Assembly: GCA_001817115.1 (NCBI GenBank)
Contig: MHHS01000006.1
Coordinates: 1-34,604 of the forward strand
Length of the DNA: 34,604 nt
From: Candidatus Andersenbacteria bacterium RIFCSPHIGHO2_12_FULL_45_11b
Lineage (GTDB): Bacteria > Patescibacteriota > Andersenbacteria > UBA10190
Direction of reading: 5' to 3'
Positions 20,305 through 29,100 of the stretch are shown in pieces (positions within the stretch are counted from its first letter, which is position 1; each line of letters starts with the position of its first letter). Both the position numbers and the translations under genes were made by a program. The notes under the pieces were generated by a model, which saw nothing but the letters and a program-made list of their open reading frames with translations, did not search any database and was not told the DNA's origin.

Positions 20305-20333
20305 ATTATATACCTTATTGTATTATTTGTCAA
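20305..20333 (-). promoter_or_regulatory. Consensus promoter of DGR1 target gene
   Basis: TTGACA (20328-20333), 17 bp, TATAAT (20305-20310). An 8-bp inverted repeat, TTGGTATT (20292-20299) and AATACCAA (20332-20339), flanks it and could be an operator. Confidence 0.9.
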
Positions 20334-20380
20334 TACCAAGGTACTGTGCTATGTTAAAAGTGCTCTTACAAGAGCTTTTT
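20327..20380 (+). promoter_or_regulatory. prfA promoter and leader hairpin
   Basis: TTGTCA (20327-20332), 17 bp, TATGTT (20350-20355) is the best prfA promoter. Its -35 box overlaps that of the divergent DGR target gene. The leader has a terminator-like hairpin, GCTCT-TACA-AGAGC followed by TTTTT (20362-20380), 22 bp before the ATG, which could attenuate prfA. Confidence 0.5.
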
Positions 20381-20402
20381 AGGCCAAAAAGAGCTATATA
20401 CT

Positions 20403-21473
20403 ATGAATACTCCATCGGAAGAGGCATTGCAGCAAGAAATCGATTCGCTTACCCAAAAGATGAGCGATCCTGCTGCTATGAAACAGGCAAGTATTATAAA
20501 AGAACTGTCCCATTCCCTGCGGCACGCACGGGAAGTTCTTGAGGCGACTTACGCATTACGAATCATTACAGAGCAGCTTAATGCAAGCATCGAACTTGCT
20601 AACTCTTCCGAAGACGAAGACATGAAGGCGCTTGCACAAGAAGATATCAATACTCTCGCACAAAAAAAATCTGAAACTGAAAATAAATTAGAAGAGTTGC
20701 TGATTCCAGAAGATCCGCGAAATAGCCGCGACGTCATCCTGGAAATTCGCGCGGGAGCAGGCGGAGATGAAGCGGGGCTATTCGCAGGCGAGCTGCTGCG
20801 CGCATATATGCGCTACGCGGAAGTGAAGGGCTGGAAAATATCTTCCGTAAGCCAATCAGAAGGAGAGCACGGCGGAATCAAAGAGGCAATTGTTGAAATC
20901 TCTGGGGAAGATGTATACGGCCACTTAAAATTCGAGAGCGGAGTGCATCGGGTTCAGCGCATCCCAACCACAGAAAAAATGGGACGCGTGCACACATCAA
21001 CGATCACCGTTGCAATTCTTCCCCGTGCTGAAGAAGTAGATATTGAAATCAAGCCGGAAGATTTGCGTATCGACACCTACCGAGCATCAGGCGCCGGCGG
21101 ACAGCACGTGAATAAAACAAGCTCTGCCATCCGCATTACCCACATCCCTACTAACATCATGGTTGCTTGCCAGCAAGAACGAAGCCAGCACAAGAATCGC
21201 GACATGGCAATGAGCCTGCTGCGCGCAAAATTGCTTGCAAAAAAAGAAGAGGAAGTCCATGCCAAAGAAGCCTCTGCCCGCAAAGCGCAAATCGGAACTG
21301 CGGACCGATCAGAAAAAATTCGAACATACAACTTCCCCCAAGACCGCGTGACGGATCATCGCATCAAGCAATCATGGAGCGGAATCGAGCTGATTATGGA
21401 AGGCGCATTGGATCCGATATTTACAGATATTCGCAATGCTGACCGCGAGCTTCGTTTAGCGGCGGCGGGATGA
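20403..21473 (+). CDS. prfA: Peptide chain release factor 1
   Basis: RF1 ends translation at UAA and UAG. The 356-residue protein has GAGGDEAGLFAGEL, the stop-codon-reading PxT tripeptide (RIPTTEKMGRVHTS, where RF2 would have SPF), and GGQ (232-234), the catalytic motif, followed by HVNKTSSAIRITHIPT. Length is normal. It overlaps prmC by ATGA, so the factor and the enzyme that methylates its GGQ glutamine are coupled. The first 40 bases upstream contain a terminator-like hairpin. Confidence 0.96.
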   Translation: MNTPSEEALQQEIDSLTQKMSDPAAMKQASIIKELSHSLRHAREVLEATYALRIITEQLNASIELANSSEDEDMKALAQEDINTLAQKKSETENKLEELLIPEDPRNSRDVILEIRAGAGGDEAGLFAGELLRAYMRYAEVKGWKISSVSQSEGEHGGIKEAIVEISGEDVYGHLKFESGVHRVQRIPTTEKMGRVHTSTITVAILPRAEEVDIEIKPEDLRIDTYRASGAGGQHVNKTSSAIRITHIPTNIMVACQQERSQHKNRDMAMSLLRAKLLAKKEEEVHAKEASARKAQIGTADRSEKIRTYNFPQDRVTDHRIKQSWSGIELIMEGALDPIFTDIRNADRELRLAAAG

Positions 21474-22471
21474 AGAAGAGTCGCTCCCCTCTCCCCAATT
21501 GGGGAGAGGGAGGGGGTGAGGGCAGTATCGAAGCAATAAAAAAACACATTACAACAATGCTCGTTCGACATTCCGACGCCCCAGGACTGGATGCGAATCG
21601 AATTATTCTGCACGTTCTTGCACAAAGAGACGCCAGCTACCTGCTCGCCCATGGCGAAGAAATTATTTCCGAACAAGATGCACAGAAAATTCTAGAAATG
21701 GCAGAGGCGCGAAAAACAGGCATGCCTCTTGCATATGTGCTGGGCGAAGCAGATTTTTTTGGCAGGACATTTGCCGTTACACAGGATGTTTTAATCCCCC
21801 GCCCGGATACCGAAGCACTCATAGAAAAAGCACTAGAATATATCAAAGTCCGTCATGCCGGGCTCCGACCCGGCATCCACGTGGATTCCGGCTCACGGGC
21901 CGGAATGACAGAAAAAAAAGAAATTGTTATTGCAGATTTGTGTACCGGAAGCGGAATAATCGCAATAACTTTGGCTTTAGAATTACAAGATTCTGCATAC
22001 AACTTACAACATACAACTTACGACATAGTTGCTACAGATATTTCAGACAAAGCTCTGGCTGTTGCAAAACAAAATGCAAAGCAGCACGGCGTGGCTGACC
22101 GCATAGAATTTTTGCAGGGCGATATGCTTGAGCCTATTAAAAATAAAAAAATTGACTTGCTTGTGAGCAATCCGCCATACGTTCCAAGCGAGGAACTTGC
22201 GTCGATTTATCTCTCCCTGCATAGGGAGAGAACGGAAGAGAGGGTTAGTGATCGCGCGAACGACGAAACCCTCATCCCCTCCTTCTCCCTATCCAGGGAG
22301 AAGGTACCAACGACCCAAGAAACCCGTGGTCTCCTCTTTGAACCCCAAATAGCTTTAGATGGCGGCGAGGATGGCTTGAAATTCGTAAATCAAATTAAAG
22401 AATATGCTCAAAAAAATAATACTCTCGCAATTATTGAGACAGTGGGAGGAAAGATAGCTACATTTCCATAA
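21470..22471 (+). CDS. prmC: Release-factor glutamine methyltransferase, repeat-filled and C-terminally shortened
   Basis: PrmC methylates the GGQ glutamine of release factors. The catalytic parts are present: DVLIPRPDTEALIE, SAM motif I DLCTGSG (156-162), VATDIS and NPPY (234-237). Three palindromic repeats are translated within it: residues about 5-18 (SPLPNWGEGGGEG), 128-147 (HAGLRPGIHVDSGSRAGMT) and about 244-276 (SLHRERTEERVSD and SFSLSREKV). The usual C-terminal stretch after LAIIE, which ends the Rossmann fold, is replaced by TVGGKIATFP and stops inside the tail of vapC. Activity is therefore doubtful. The ATGA overlap with prfA fixes the start. Confidence 0.88.
   Translation: MKKSRSPLPNWGEGGGEGSIEAIKKHITTMLVRHSDAPGLDANRIILHVLAQRDASYLLAHGEEIISEQDAQKILEMAEARKTGMPLAYVLGEADFFGRTFAVTQDVLIPRPDTEALIEKALEYIKVRHAGLRPGIHVDSGSRAGMTEKKEIVIADLCTGSGIIAITLALELQDSAYNLQHTTYDIVATDISDKALAVAKQNAKQHGVADRIEFLQGDMLEPIKNKKIDLLVSNPPYVPSEELASIYLSLHRERTEERVSDRANDETLIPSFSLSREKVPTTQETRGLLFEPQIALDGGEDGLKFVNQIKEYAQKNNTLAIIETVGGKIATFP
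21484..21523. repeat. Palindromic repeat forming the prmC N-terminus
   Basis: CTCTCCCCAATTGGGGAGAG is a perfect palindrome followed by GGAGGGGGTGAGGGC, the same family as 8317-8417. It starts 15 bases into prmC and is read in frame. Confidence 0.85.
21851..21911. repeat. Second repeat in prmC (CGTCATGCCGGG type)
   Basis: CGTCATGCCGGGCTCCGACC continues with CGGCATCC, then GGATTCCGG...CCGGAATGACA. The outer arms CGTCATGCC and GGAATGACA and the inner CCGGG/CCCGG pair make a long hairpin. It resembles interspersed palindromes of the Rickettsia RPE kind that sit in coding sequences. Confidence 0.8.
22210..22304. repeat. Third repeat in prmC (paired CTCTCCC/CCTTCTCCC units)
   Basis: TCTCCCTGCATAGGGAGA and CCTTCTCCCTATCCAGGGAG with outer arms GAGGGTTAGTG and CCCTCATCCCC. 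It is read in frame directly after NPPYVPSEELA and adds about 32 residues. Confidence 0.82.
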
Positions 22472-22814
22472 CTTCTAAATTCTTTACTTTTTTAAACGCT
22501 TTATCTCGCGTTGCCAGAGGAATGCCCAAAATTAGACCAGTTGCAGCAATAATACTATCTGGTGCCTTTAGCTTATATCGTCTGCACAAAAATGCAGCAT
22601 CTAAAGCTAATTTTGTATCAAGATCAACTATTTCAAAGCTTTGCAAAAATGCTTGAATAATATCTATTTCTTGTTTTGATAATTTCGGAAACGCGAGCAC
22701 CTCTATCACGGTAATTGCAGAAATATATAATTGCTTTTTCGAATCATGCAGCATATGCGCGATGCCCTGTTCTCCGTTTAAGTATGCTATGAGAATATTG
22801 GTATCACAAAGCAT
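22458..22814 (-). CDS. vapC: PIN-domain toxin (VapC family)
   Basis: VapC toxins are ribonucleases. The 118-residue protein has all four acidic PIN positions: Asp4 in MLCDTN, Glu38 in TVIEVLAF, Asp86 in APDSIIAAT and Asp104 in ATRDKAF. It lies 20 bp after a small basic ORF that would be the antitoxin. Its 3' end overlaps the end of prmC on the opposite strand by 14 bp, which fits arrival of the module cutting off the prmC 3' end. Confidence 0.9.
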   Translation of the reverse strand: MLCDTNILIAYLNGEQGIAHMLHDSKKQLYISAITVIEVLAFPKLSKQEIDIIQAFLQSFEIVDLDTKLALDAAFLCRRYKLKAPDSIIAATGLILGIPLATRDKAFKKVKNLEVMEM

Positions 22815-22834
22815 ATTTCAGATATCTGCCTGCC

Positions 22835-22981
22835 CTATCTGCTCCATTCAGCACGTTTCTTCTTTTGATATCCCAATGCATTAATATGCTTTTTTTTAAG
22901 CAATCCAAATGCACGCAAGAAACTGTGCGAAGTCTTTTTTTGTCGCGTCTTTGTCGGATTAGAATGTAATTTGGTAGCCAT
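22835..22981 (-). CDS. Probable VapB-like antitoxin, 48 residues
   Basis: The frame reads MATKLHSNPTKTRQKKTSHS and ends HINALGYQKKKRAEWSR. It lies directly upstream of vapC on the same strand, is strongly basic, and has a promoter (TTGCGA, 17 bp, TATGCT) 6 bases from its ATG. Short antitoxins with a C-terminal ...RAEW tail that binds the toxin fit this, but I recognise it mainly by position. A different overlapping frame (22804-23055) is less convincing. Confidence 0.65.
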   Translation of the reverse strand: MATKLHSNPTKTRQKKTSHSFLRAFGLLKKKHINALGYQKKKRAEWSR

Positions 22982-22987
22982 ATTAGA

Positions 22988-23016
22988 AGCATATCGAAAT
23001 ATACATAATCTCGCAA
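22988..23016 (-). promoter_or_regulatory. Promoter of the vapBC-like pair
   Basis: TTGCGA (23011-23016), 17 bp, TATGCT (22988-22993) on the minus strand, 6 bases from the antitoxin ATG. Confidence 0.65.
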
Positions 23017-23017
23017 C

Positions 23018-23040
23018 GAAAAAGCAGCCTTTCGGCTGCT
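23018..23040 (-). terminator. Terminator of rplY
   Basis: AGCAGCC-GAAA-GGCTGCT followed by TTTTCG on the minus strand. It lies downstream of rplY, beyond the repeat at 23048-23086, and directly before the vapBC promoter. Confidence 0.85.
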
Positions 23041-23047
23041 TGATTTC

Positions 23048-23086
23048 ACCCTCATCCCCTCCTTCTCCCTACTAGAGGGAGAAGGG
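23048..23086. repeat. CCTTCTCCC palindromic repeat downstream of rplY
   Basis: ACCCTCATCCCCTCC is followed by TTCTCCCTACTAGAGGGAGA. Same family as 8381-8417 and 22210-22304. It lies between the rplY stop codon and its terminator. Confidence 0.82.
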
Positions 23087-23092
23087 ATATAT

Positions 23093-23779
23093 TTACTCTC
23101 CTTTTTTCCCTTCTGGTTTTGCTTCCCCTTCCGCAGCTTCGCCTTCGACCGGCTCTTCCTTCTTCACTCCTTCTACTGCTTCCACGTCTTCCTTCACTTC
23201 TTCAGAGAGCGACTCAAGCTCTTCCTCTGATCGCGGAGGCTGCACAAGCGCAATAACTTCATCTGCCTCTGCGAGCGCAGTCACGCCCTTCGGCAAAGAG
23301 ACATTTGCAACATGCAATACAGTATCGAAATCTTTAATAGCGGAAATATCAACTTCTAATTCATGCGGCAAATCAATCGGCAGTGCTTCTACTTCTAGTT
23401 CGTCCATGCTTCGCACAAGCATACCGGCCAAATCTTTAACCGCCGGAGATTCCCCAATAAACTTCAATGGTACTTTTGCCGTAACTTTCTCATCCATGCG
23501 CACCTGATAAAAATCAATGTGGCGGATAGTGCTTTTTACCGGATGAAACTGCACATCGCGGATAAACACCGGATGTTCTTTTTTATCGTCGAGTACAAGG
23601 TTGATAATCGTTGTATATCCGGCCTTCGGAAGAAGCTTTAAAAATGCACGCAATTCAACGGCGATGCTTTGCGCCTCGATTCCGTGCCCGTACAACACTG
23701 CAGGAACATTGCCAGCACGACGAAGCTCCCCAATGTGGGAGTCCCGTGTTTGCGCGGTAATAGTAAGCGCTTCAGCCAT
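23093..23779 (-). CDS. rplY: 50S ribosomal protein bL25, CTC long form
   Basis: bL25 binds 5S rRNA. The 228-residue protein has the RNA-binding domain (LRRAGNVPAVLYGHG, FIRDVQFHPVKSTIRHIDFY) and the second beta domain of the CTC type (VPLKFIGESPAVKDLAGM, LPHELEVDISAI). A highly acidic Glu-rich tail of about 40 residues follows. The ATG at 23779 is clear. It is followed by a palindromic repeat and a terminator. Confidence 0.95.
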   Translation of the reverse strand: MAEALTITAQTRDSHIGELRRAGNVPAVLYGHGIEAQSIAVELRAFLKLLPKAGYTTIINLVLDDKKEHPVFIRDVQFHPVKSTIRHIDFYQVRMDEKVTAKVPLKFIGESPAVKDLAGMLVRSMDELEVEALPIDLPHELEVDISAIKDFDTVLHVANVSLPKGVTALAEADEVIALVQPPRSEEELESLSEEVKEDVEAVEGVKKEEPVEGEAAEGEAKPEGKKGE

Positions 23780-23803
23780 ATGAGATGTTAGCGTAGCTTA
23801 CTG

Positions 23804-24127
23804 CTATTTTTTCGTCAATGCCCGCAAGGCGTTATTGTCTTCCTTTAAAATTTCGTACATGGAAAGCAGTTCGTCTCCGGATACTTCTTTTGCTCCGAAA
23901 AACTTCTTCGTATCCTCGGCAGTCATGTCGGTTACCAGCCCCAGGCTTACGATTCCAAGACCCGTCATGGCAACCATGGCCACAATGGAGCTTTCGCATT
24001 TTGAACAGGTAACATATACGACTGTTGCATCCTCCTCTTCCCCAATCACGCGTGCCCCATCAAGATCGTATTCCGCGCTGCAAAATGGGCATCTGGAGAT
24101 AAAATGTACGTTTTCATCGAGTTCCAT
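23804..24127 (-). CDS. Zinc-ribbon protein of unknown function, 107 residues
   Basis: From the ATG at 24127 the protein reads MELDENVHFISRCPFCSAEY and carries two CxxC pairs (Cys13/Cys16, Cys41/Cys44) that would bind one zinc. A hydrophobic IVAMVAMTGLGIVSLGLVTD stretch follows, then MTAEDTKKFFGAKEVSGDEL and a helical C-terminus. I cannot name a family. The frame extends 21 codons further upstream without support, and the start lies in the CCCTATG context seen elsewhere. It is between rodA and rplY on the same strand. Confidence 0.75.
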   Translation of the reverse strand: MELDENVHFISRCPFCSAEYDLDGARVIGEEEDATVVYVTCSKCESSIVAMVAMTGLGIVSLGLVTDMTAEDTKKFFGAKEVSGDELLSMYEILKEDNNALRALTKK

Positions 24128-24214
24128 AGGGTGCTTGTATGTTCTTATGATAGTCCAAAAAATGCTTCGTGTCAATCTGATTTCGTACATTTTCAGAACA
24201 CATATTGTGTTCGT

Positions 24215-25336
24215 TTACAGAAACGAGCTTAATTCCTCTGGGGCGCGCTGGTGAAACTTGCTATGAATTTTTACCGATTCAACTAATCCAAGAAGAAAGC
24301 ACGAGGTTATCAAGCTCGATCCTCCATAACTGATAAACGGCAGCGGAATTCCGGTAACGGGCAATATCCCCATATTCATCCCCGCGTTTACGGTAAAACC
24401 AGTAATGAGGAGAAAAAATGCACCCGCCCCGATTAATTGCGCAAACGGATCATCTACTATGCGAATAATTAATGTTACGCGCCAAAGCAGTACGCCATAC
24501 AACGCACAGATAAGCGCAATCCCCACAAATCCTAGCTCCTCCCCAACGCTGGCAAGAATAAAGTCCGTATGCTGTTCAGGAAGAAACTTGAGCTGCGATT
24601 GCGGCCCGTGCCCTAGTCCTCTGCCGAATATTTGCCCGCTTCCAAGCGCAATAATTGACTGGTTCACGTTATATCCTGTGCTGAGCGGATCTGCGGTCGG
24701 ATGCAGAAACGTCAAAATGCGCTTTTTTTGGTAATCGAATAATAACCCCTGCCATGCTCCCGCGAATACCAGCCCCCCAATCAAGCAAATAGCCATGAAT
24801 GTTCGAAACGGCAGTCCGAACACAATCAGCATTCCGAGCCATGCGCTGATCATTAAAATAGCCATTCCAAAATCAGGCTCCTTAAGAACGAGTACTATGG
24901 GCACCGCAATAACCCCAAGCGTCATCGCAAGCTGTCTCCATCCAATTCGCTTGTAATTTGCCAGCACCAGCGCAAGTACTAGCACAAGCGAAACTTTCAC
25001 AAATTCGGATGGCTGAATCTGAAACCCAAACACCTCCAACCTGCTTACCGTTCCGCGAATTGCGCGTCCGCCAACGGATAATCCTATTTGACTTGCCACG
25101 CCAAGCACAAAAATAATCGGCGCAACACGACGCCAGGTATGATACGGAATCTTCATTGTCAGCACCAGTACTGCAAACCCGAGCGCTAACGCAATGGCCT
25201 GGCGATACAATAGCGGAGAAAGCGCCTGGCCAGTGTCTGTAGCAGATGCAAGCATCGCAAGGCCGATGCTGGATAACAGCAGCATAGCTCCTATAATCGT
25301 CCAGTCCGCAGATCGAAATACTTCGGCAAATCTCAT
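24215..25336 (-). CDS. rodA: Peptidoglycan glycosyltransferase RodA (SEDS family)
   Basis: RodA polymerises glycan strands for cell elongation. The 373-residue protein has about ten membrane helices, FQIQPSEFVK (QPSE at 108-111), KEPDFGMA, the large extracytoplasmic loop with LPEQHTDFILASVGEELGF containing the conserved catalytic-region Asp, and GIPLPFISYGGSSLI near the end. This is RodA rather than FtsW by its short termini. It follows a membrane-anchored protein gene with 9 bp between them. No PBP2 gene is in the window. Confidence 0.93.
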   Translation of the reverse strand: MRFAEVFRSADWTIIGAMLLLSSIGLAMLASATDTGQALSPLLYRQAIALALGFAVLVLTMKIPYHTWRRVAPIIFVLGVASQIGLSVGGRAIRGTVSRLEVFGFQIQPSEFVKVSLVLVLALVLANYKRIGWRQLAMTLGVIAVPIVLVLKEPDFGMAILMISAWLGMLIVFGLPFRTFMAICLIGGLVFAGAWQGLLFDYQKKRILTFLHPTADPLSTGYNVNQSIIALGSGQIFGRGLGHGPQSQLKFLPEQHTDFILASVGEELGFVGIALICALYGVLLWRVTLIIRIVDDPFAQLIGAGAFFLLITGFTVNAGMNMGILPVTGIPLPFISYGGSSLITSCFLLGLVESVKIHSKFHQRAPEELSSFL

Positions 25337-25345
25337 GCGTTCGTT

Positions 25346-26140
25346 TTACCGCAAATTATTCGGGTCTCCAACAATTTGCACAAAATTGGAATCTGAATAC
25401 ATATCCGTTGTTGCAATAGCAATCACCCTATTTGTCTTACCGCTCGGACGAGGCCACTGCAAGGTAAATTCTCGCTGTTCGCCGATGAGCAGCTTTCCAA
25501 CAAACGTTTTCCCTACCCCTACCACCTTTCCATTATCATCAACAGCAACCGCAACCACTTGCACTTTCTGCCAATCAAATGAGGATGTATTCGTCACAAT
25601 CCCTGTTTGCTGTTCTAACGGAAACGCTCCTGAAGATACGTACGTACGGTCGCGCAAGAAAATACTGAACTGCGGAGTTGGCGCAGACCCAGGAATAACA
25701 ATAAATGCAGGCTGTGCGGGCGTAGTTATATCTGCATGGTCGAACACAGCCCCTGGAGGCACTGGAATATCAAGTGCGGCAACATATTGAATGCTTCCCG
25801 GCAGCACATATTCATCTTGTGTTTTTGATTGAATCGCTGTTCCCGAAGCGTCATACAATGTGAACGATATGGGATATTTCACAACGCCTGCCCTCGGATT
25901 ATTATTCCTTAGCCGCGCCACCACATCTACCGTTTTTCCCGTTGGCCCCTGCTCGGCAATATGCGGAATAGCAACGATGTTTTCAACAATTATCGGTGCA
26001 AGCGGTTCTGGAGTTATAACAGGCCCCGTTGCCTGCTTTTTCGGTATAAACGGCGCAATAATAATAAATAACAACAACCCCGCTACCGCAATGTACCCTA
26101 CGGCATATGCCGTTTTCTTCAGAACCCGATGCATGCTCAT
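25346..26140 (-). CDS. Membrane-anchored protein with FxLYD/DUF3426-like beta domain
   Basis: The preferred start is the ATG at 26140 (264 residues); the frame begins at a GTG at 26146. One N-terminal membrane helix (about 10-30) is followed by an extracytoplasmic part with two beta-sandwich-like domains. The second contains VTNTSSFDWQKVQVVAVAVD, DNGKVVGVGKTFVG and GEQREFTLQWP, as in FxLYD/DUF3426-type domains. The function is unknown; position next to rodA suggests an envelope role. A TATGAT (26149-26154) lies 8 bases before the ATG. Confidence 0.7.
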   Translation of the reverse strand: MSMHRVLKKTAYAVGYIAVAGLLLFIIIAPFIPKKQATGPVITPEPLAPIIVENIVAIPHIAEQGPTGKTVDVVARLRNNNPRAGVVKYPISFTLYDASGTAIQSKTQDEYVLPGSIQYVAALDIPVPPGAVFDHADITTPAQPAFIVIPGSAPTPQFSIFLRDRTYVSSGAFPLEQQTGIVTNTSSFDWQKVQVVAVAVDDNGKVVGVGKTFVGKLLIGEQREFTLQWPRPSGKTNRVIAIATTDMYSDSNFVQIVGDPNNLR

Positions 26141-26148
26141 ATGCACAC

Positions 26149-26170
26149 ATCATACCATATGCGGTATACT
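26149..26170. promoter_or_regulatory. Divergent -10 boxes of dnaE and the 25346-26140 gene
   Basis: Minus strand TATGAT (26149-26154), 8 bases from its ATG. Plus strand TATACT (26165-26170), 9 bases from the dnaE ATG at 26180. The -35 regions overlap and are poor. Both messages would have almost no leader. Confidence 0.5.
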
Positions 26171-26179
26171 TTCTAAGCC

Positions 26180-29100
26180 ATGAACGACTTTACTCACCTC
26201 CACGTACACTCCCATTACTCCCTGCTTGACGGATTAGGTAAAATCGATGCGTTAGTTGCCCGTACAAAAGAGCTAGGCATGAATAGCCTTGCTATAACGG
26301 ATCACGGTGCTATGTATGCGGCAATTGAGTTTGTGCAAGCTGCACAAGAAGCGGGCATTAAGCCGATTATCGGCATGGAGGGGTACCTTGCCCCCAACGG
26401 GCACGAGAACAAGCGCGGAAAAATAGACGCAAACCCGCGGCACATTTCGCTCATCGCATCAAACAACGCCGGATACAAAAACCTGATGCAGCTTTCTACG
26501 AAAGCATTTTTACAAGGATACTATTATAAACCTCGCATCGATTACGCATTATTAGAAGAATATTCAGACGGCTTAATTGTTCTGTCCGGTTGCCTCAATG
26601 GCGATATTCCGAAAGCAGTGATGGAAAATCGCGAGGAGGATGCCAAACGGCTCATGGAATGGCATATCGAACACTTCGGGAAAGATCGGTTTTATTTGGA
26701 AGTGCAGGACCACCCGAATATTCCTGATCAAATAAAATTAAATGCAAAACTAATTGCATTGGCGAAAAAATATAACGTCGGATTAGTTGCAACTGCCGAC
26801 AGCCACTACATTCATCCGGAAGACGCAGCAGCACAAGACGTTTTGATTTGCGTACAGACTGGAAGAACGGTAGACGAAAAAGACCGCATGTGCATGCTGG
26901 ATGAAGATTTTTCATTGAAGAGCCCCCAAGAAGTAAAAGAAGCGTGGAAAGAATATCCCGAGGCAGTCGATAACACGCAAAAAATTGCAGACATGTGCGA
27001 TGTAACGTTTGAATTCTATAAAAACAAACTGCCCCGCTATCCGCTTCCAAACAATAAAACGCCCGATGATGCATTAAAAGAATTATGTGAATCCGGATTA
27101 CAAACACGATACGGAAAAGATTTGCCGGAGGGCGCGCGCGAGCGCCTGGAATACGAATTGGGCGTTATTACGCAAACAGGATTTTCTTCCTATTTCTTAA
27201 TCGTTTCCGATTTTGTGATGGAAGCGAAGAAACGAGGTATCTTCGTAGGGCCCGGAAGAGGAAGCGCTGCGGGGAGCTTCGTGGCATACCTTACCAATAT
27301 TACAAACGTAGATCCGCTGGCGTACGACTTGCTCTTTGAAAGATTTCTGAATCCGGAACGCGTCAACATGCCCGATATCGATTTGGATTTTGCCGACGAT
27401 CGCAGAGCGGAAGTTATCGATTACGTTCGGGAAAAATACGGGCAAGAACACGTATCGCAAATTATCACATTCGGAACTATGGCGGCGCGTGCTGCAGTAC
27501 GAGATGCCGGCAGAGCAATGGCTATGCCCTACTCATTTTGCGATCTGGTTGCAAAAGCAATTCCGCAGTTTACGAATTTCGAAGAAGCGCTGTCGCAAGA
27601 CGGCGATTTGAAAACGTTATACTCAAGCGACCCGCAGGCGAAAAAGCTGATCGACATGGCAAAAAAGCTGGAAGGAGTGTGCAGACATGCCAGCACACAT
27701 GCGGCTGCCGTGGTAATTACTGACAAGCCTCTCACGGAATACGTGCCCCTCCAGCTCTCCAGTACGTCAGACGGCACAAAAGATACGGTGACTCAATATG
27801 CGATGGCCGCGGTGGAATCGCTCGGTCTTCTGAAAATGGATTTCTTGGGGCTAAAAAACTTAACAGTGTTGCAAAAAGCGCTAGAGATCATCAAGAAGCT
27901 TCATGGCGTAGAAATTGACCTGGAAACGTTATCAACAAAAGATTCTAAAACGTATGAACTGCTCCAGCAAGCAAAGGCAATCGGCGTATTCCAGCTGGAA
28001 TCCTCCGGCATGCGCCGATACTTGAAGGAGTTAAAACCGACAGAATTCGAAGATATCATTTCCATGGTGGCGCTGTACCGCCCGGGCCCGATGGATTCTA
28101 TTCCCGACTTCATTGCAGCAAAACACGGCAGAAAAAAAATCACGTATCTGCACCCCACCCTCAAACCGATTCTCGAAAAAACATATGGCGTCATCGTAAC
28201 GCAAGATCAAGTGCTTATGATTGCCCGGCAATTTTCCGGATTCTCCTACGCAGAAGCAGATATTCTTCGAAAGGCAGTAGGGAAAAAAATTAAAGAACTG
28301 TTAGACGAGCAGCGCCAGAAATTCATTACGGGCGCAATTGAAACGCAAAAGGTCGACCAGAAAACAGCGCAGGCGGTTTGGGACTTCATCGAACCATTTG
28401 CCCGATATGGCTTCAATCGCGCTCATGCGGCATGCTATGCCATGATTGCGTACCACACTGCATATTTAAAAGCGCATTACCCGGCAGAATTTATGGCGGC
28501 ACTCCTTACCTGCGATGAAGGAAATACGGATCGCCAATCAATTGAAGTTGCCGATGCAATCGCGCTCAATATCCCCGTCCTTCCGCCAGATATCAACGAG
28601 AGCGAAGTTGATTTCTCTGTGGTAAATATAAAAGACGACGCAGCAGGCCTGCCTGCCGGCAGGCAGGCAATCCGTTTCGGATTATCTGCCGTTAAAAACG
28701 TGGGTCACCATGCCATGACGGCCCTTATTGCAGAACGAACATCACATGGGCCATTTATTGATTTGTTTGATATTTTCCGCAGAATCAACGTAAAAGATTT
28801 CAACAAAAAAACAGTGGAAAGCTTGGCAAAAGCCGGCGGATTCGATTGTGTTGCAGAGCGCAACCAAGTACTTACAAACGCGGATGCACTTCTTGAATTC
28901 AACCGCTCATTGCATCGCAAAGCAGACTTGGGGCAAAAGAATCTTTTCGGTACCGCCGAAGCTCCGCTTCCCGAACCGAAAATTACACTCGCGCAAGCAG
29001 TGCCAAGCACGCAAGATGAGCGCCTAGGATGGGAAAAAGAGTTATTGGGATTGTACGTATCGGAACATCCCCTTCGGGAATATGTCGCCATCATAGATCG

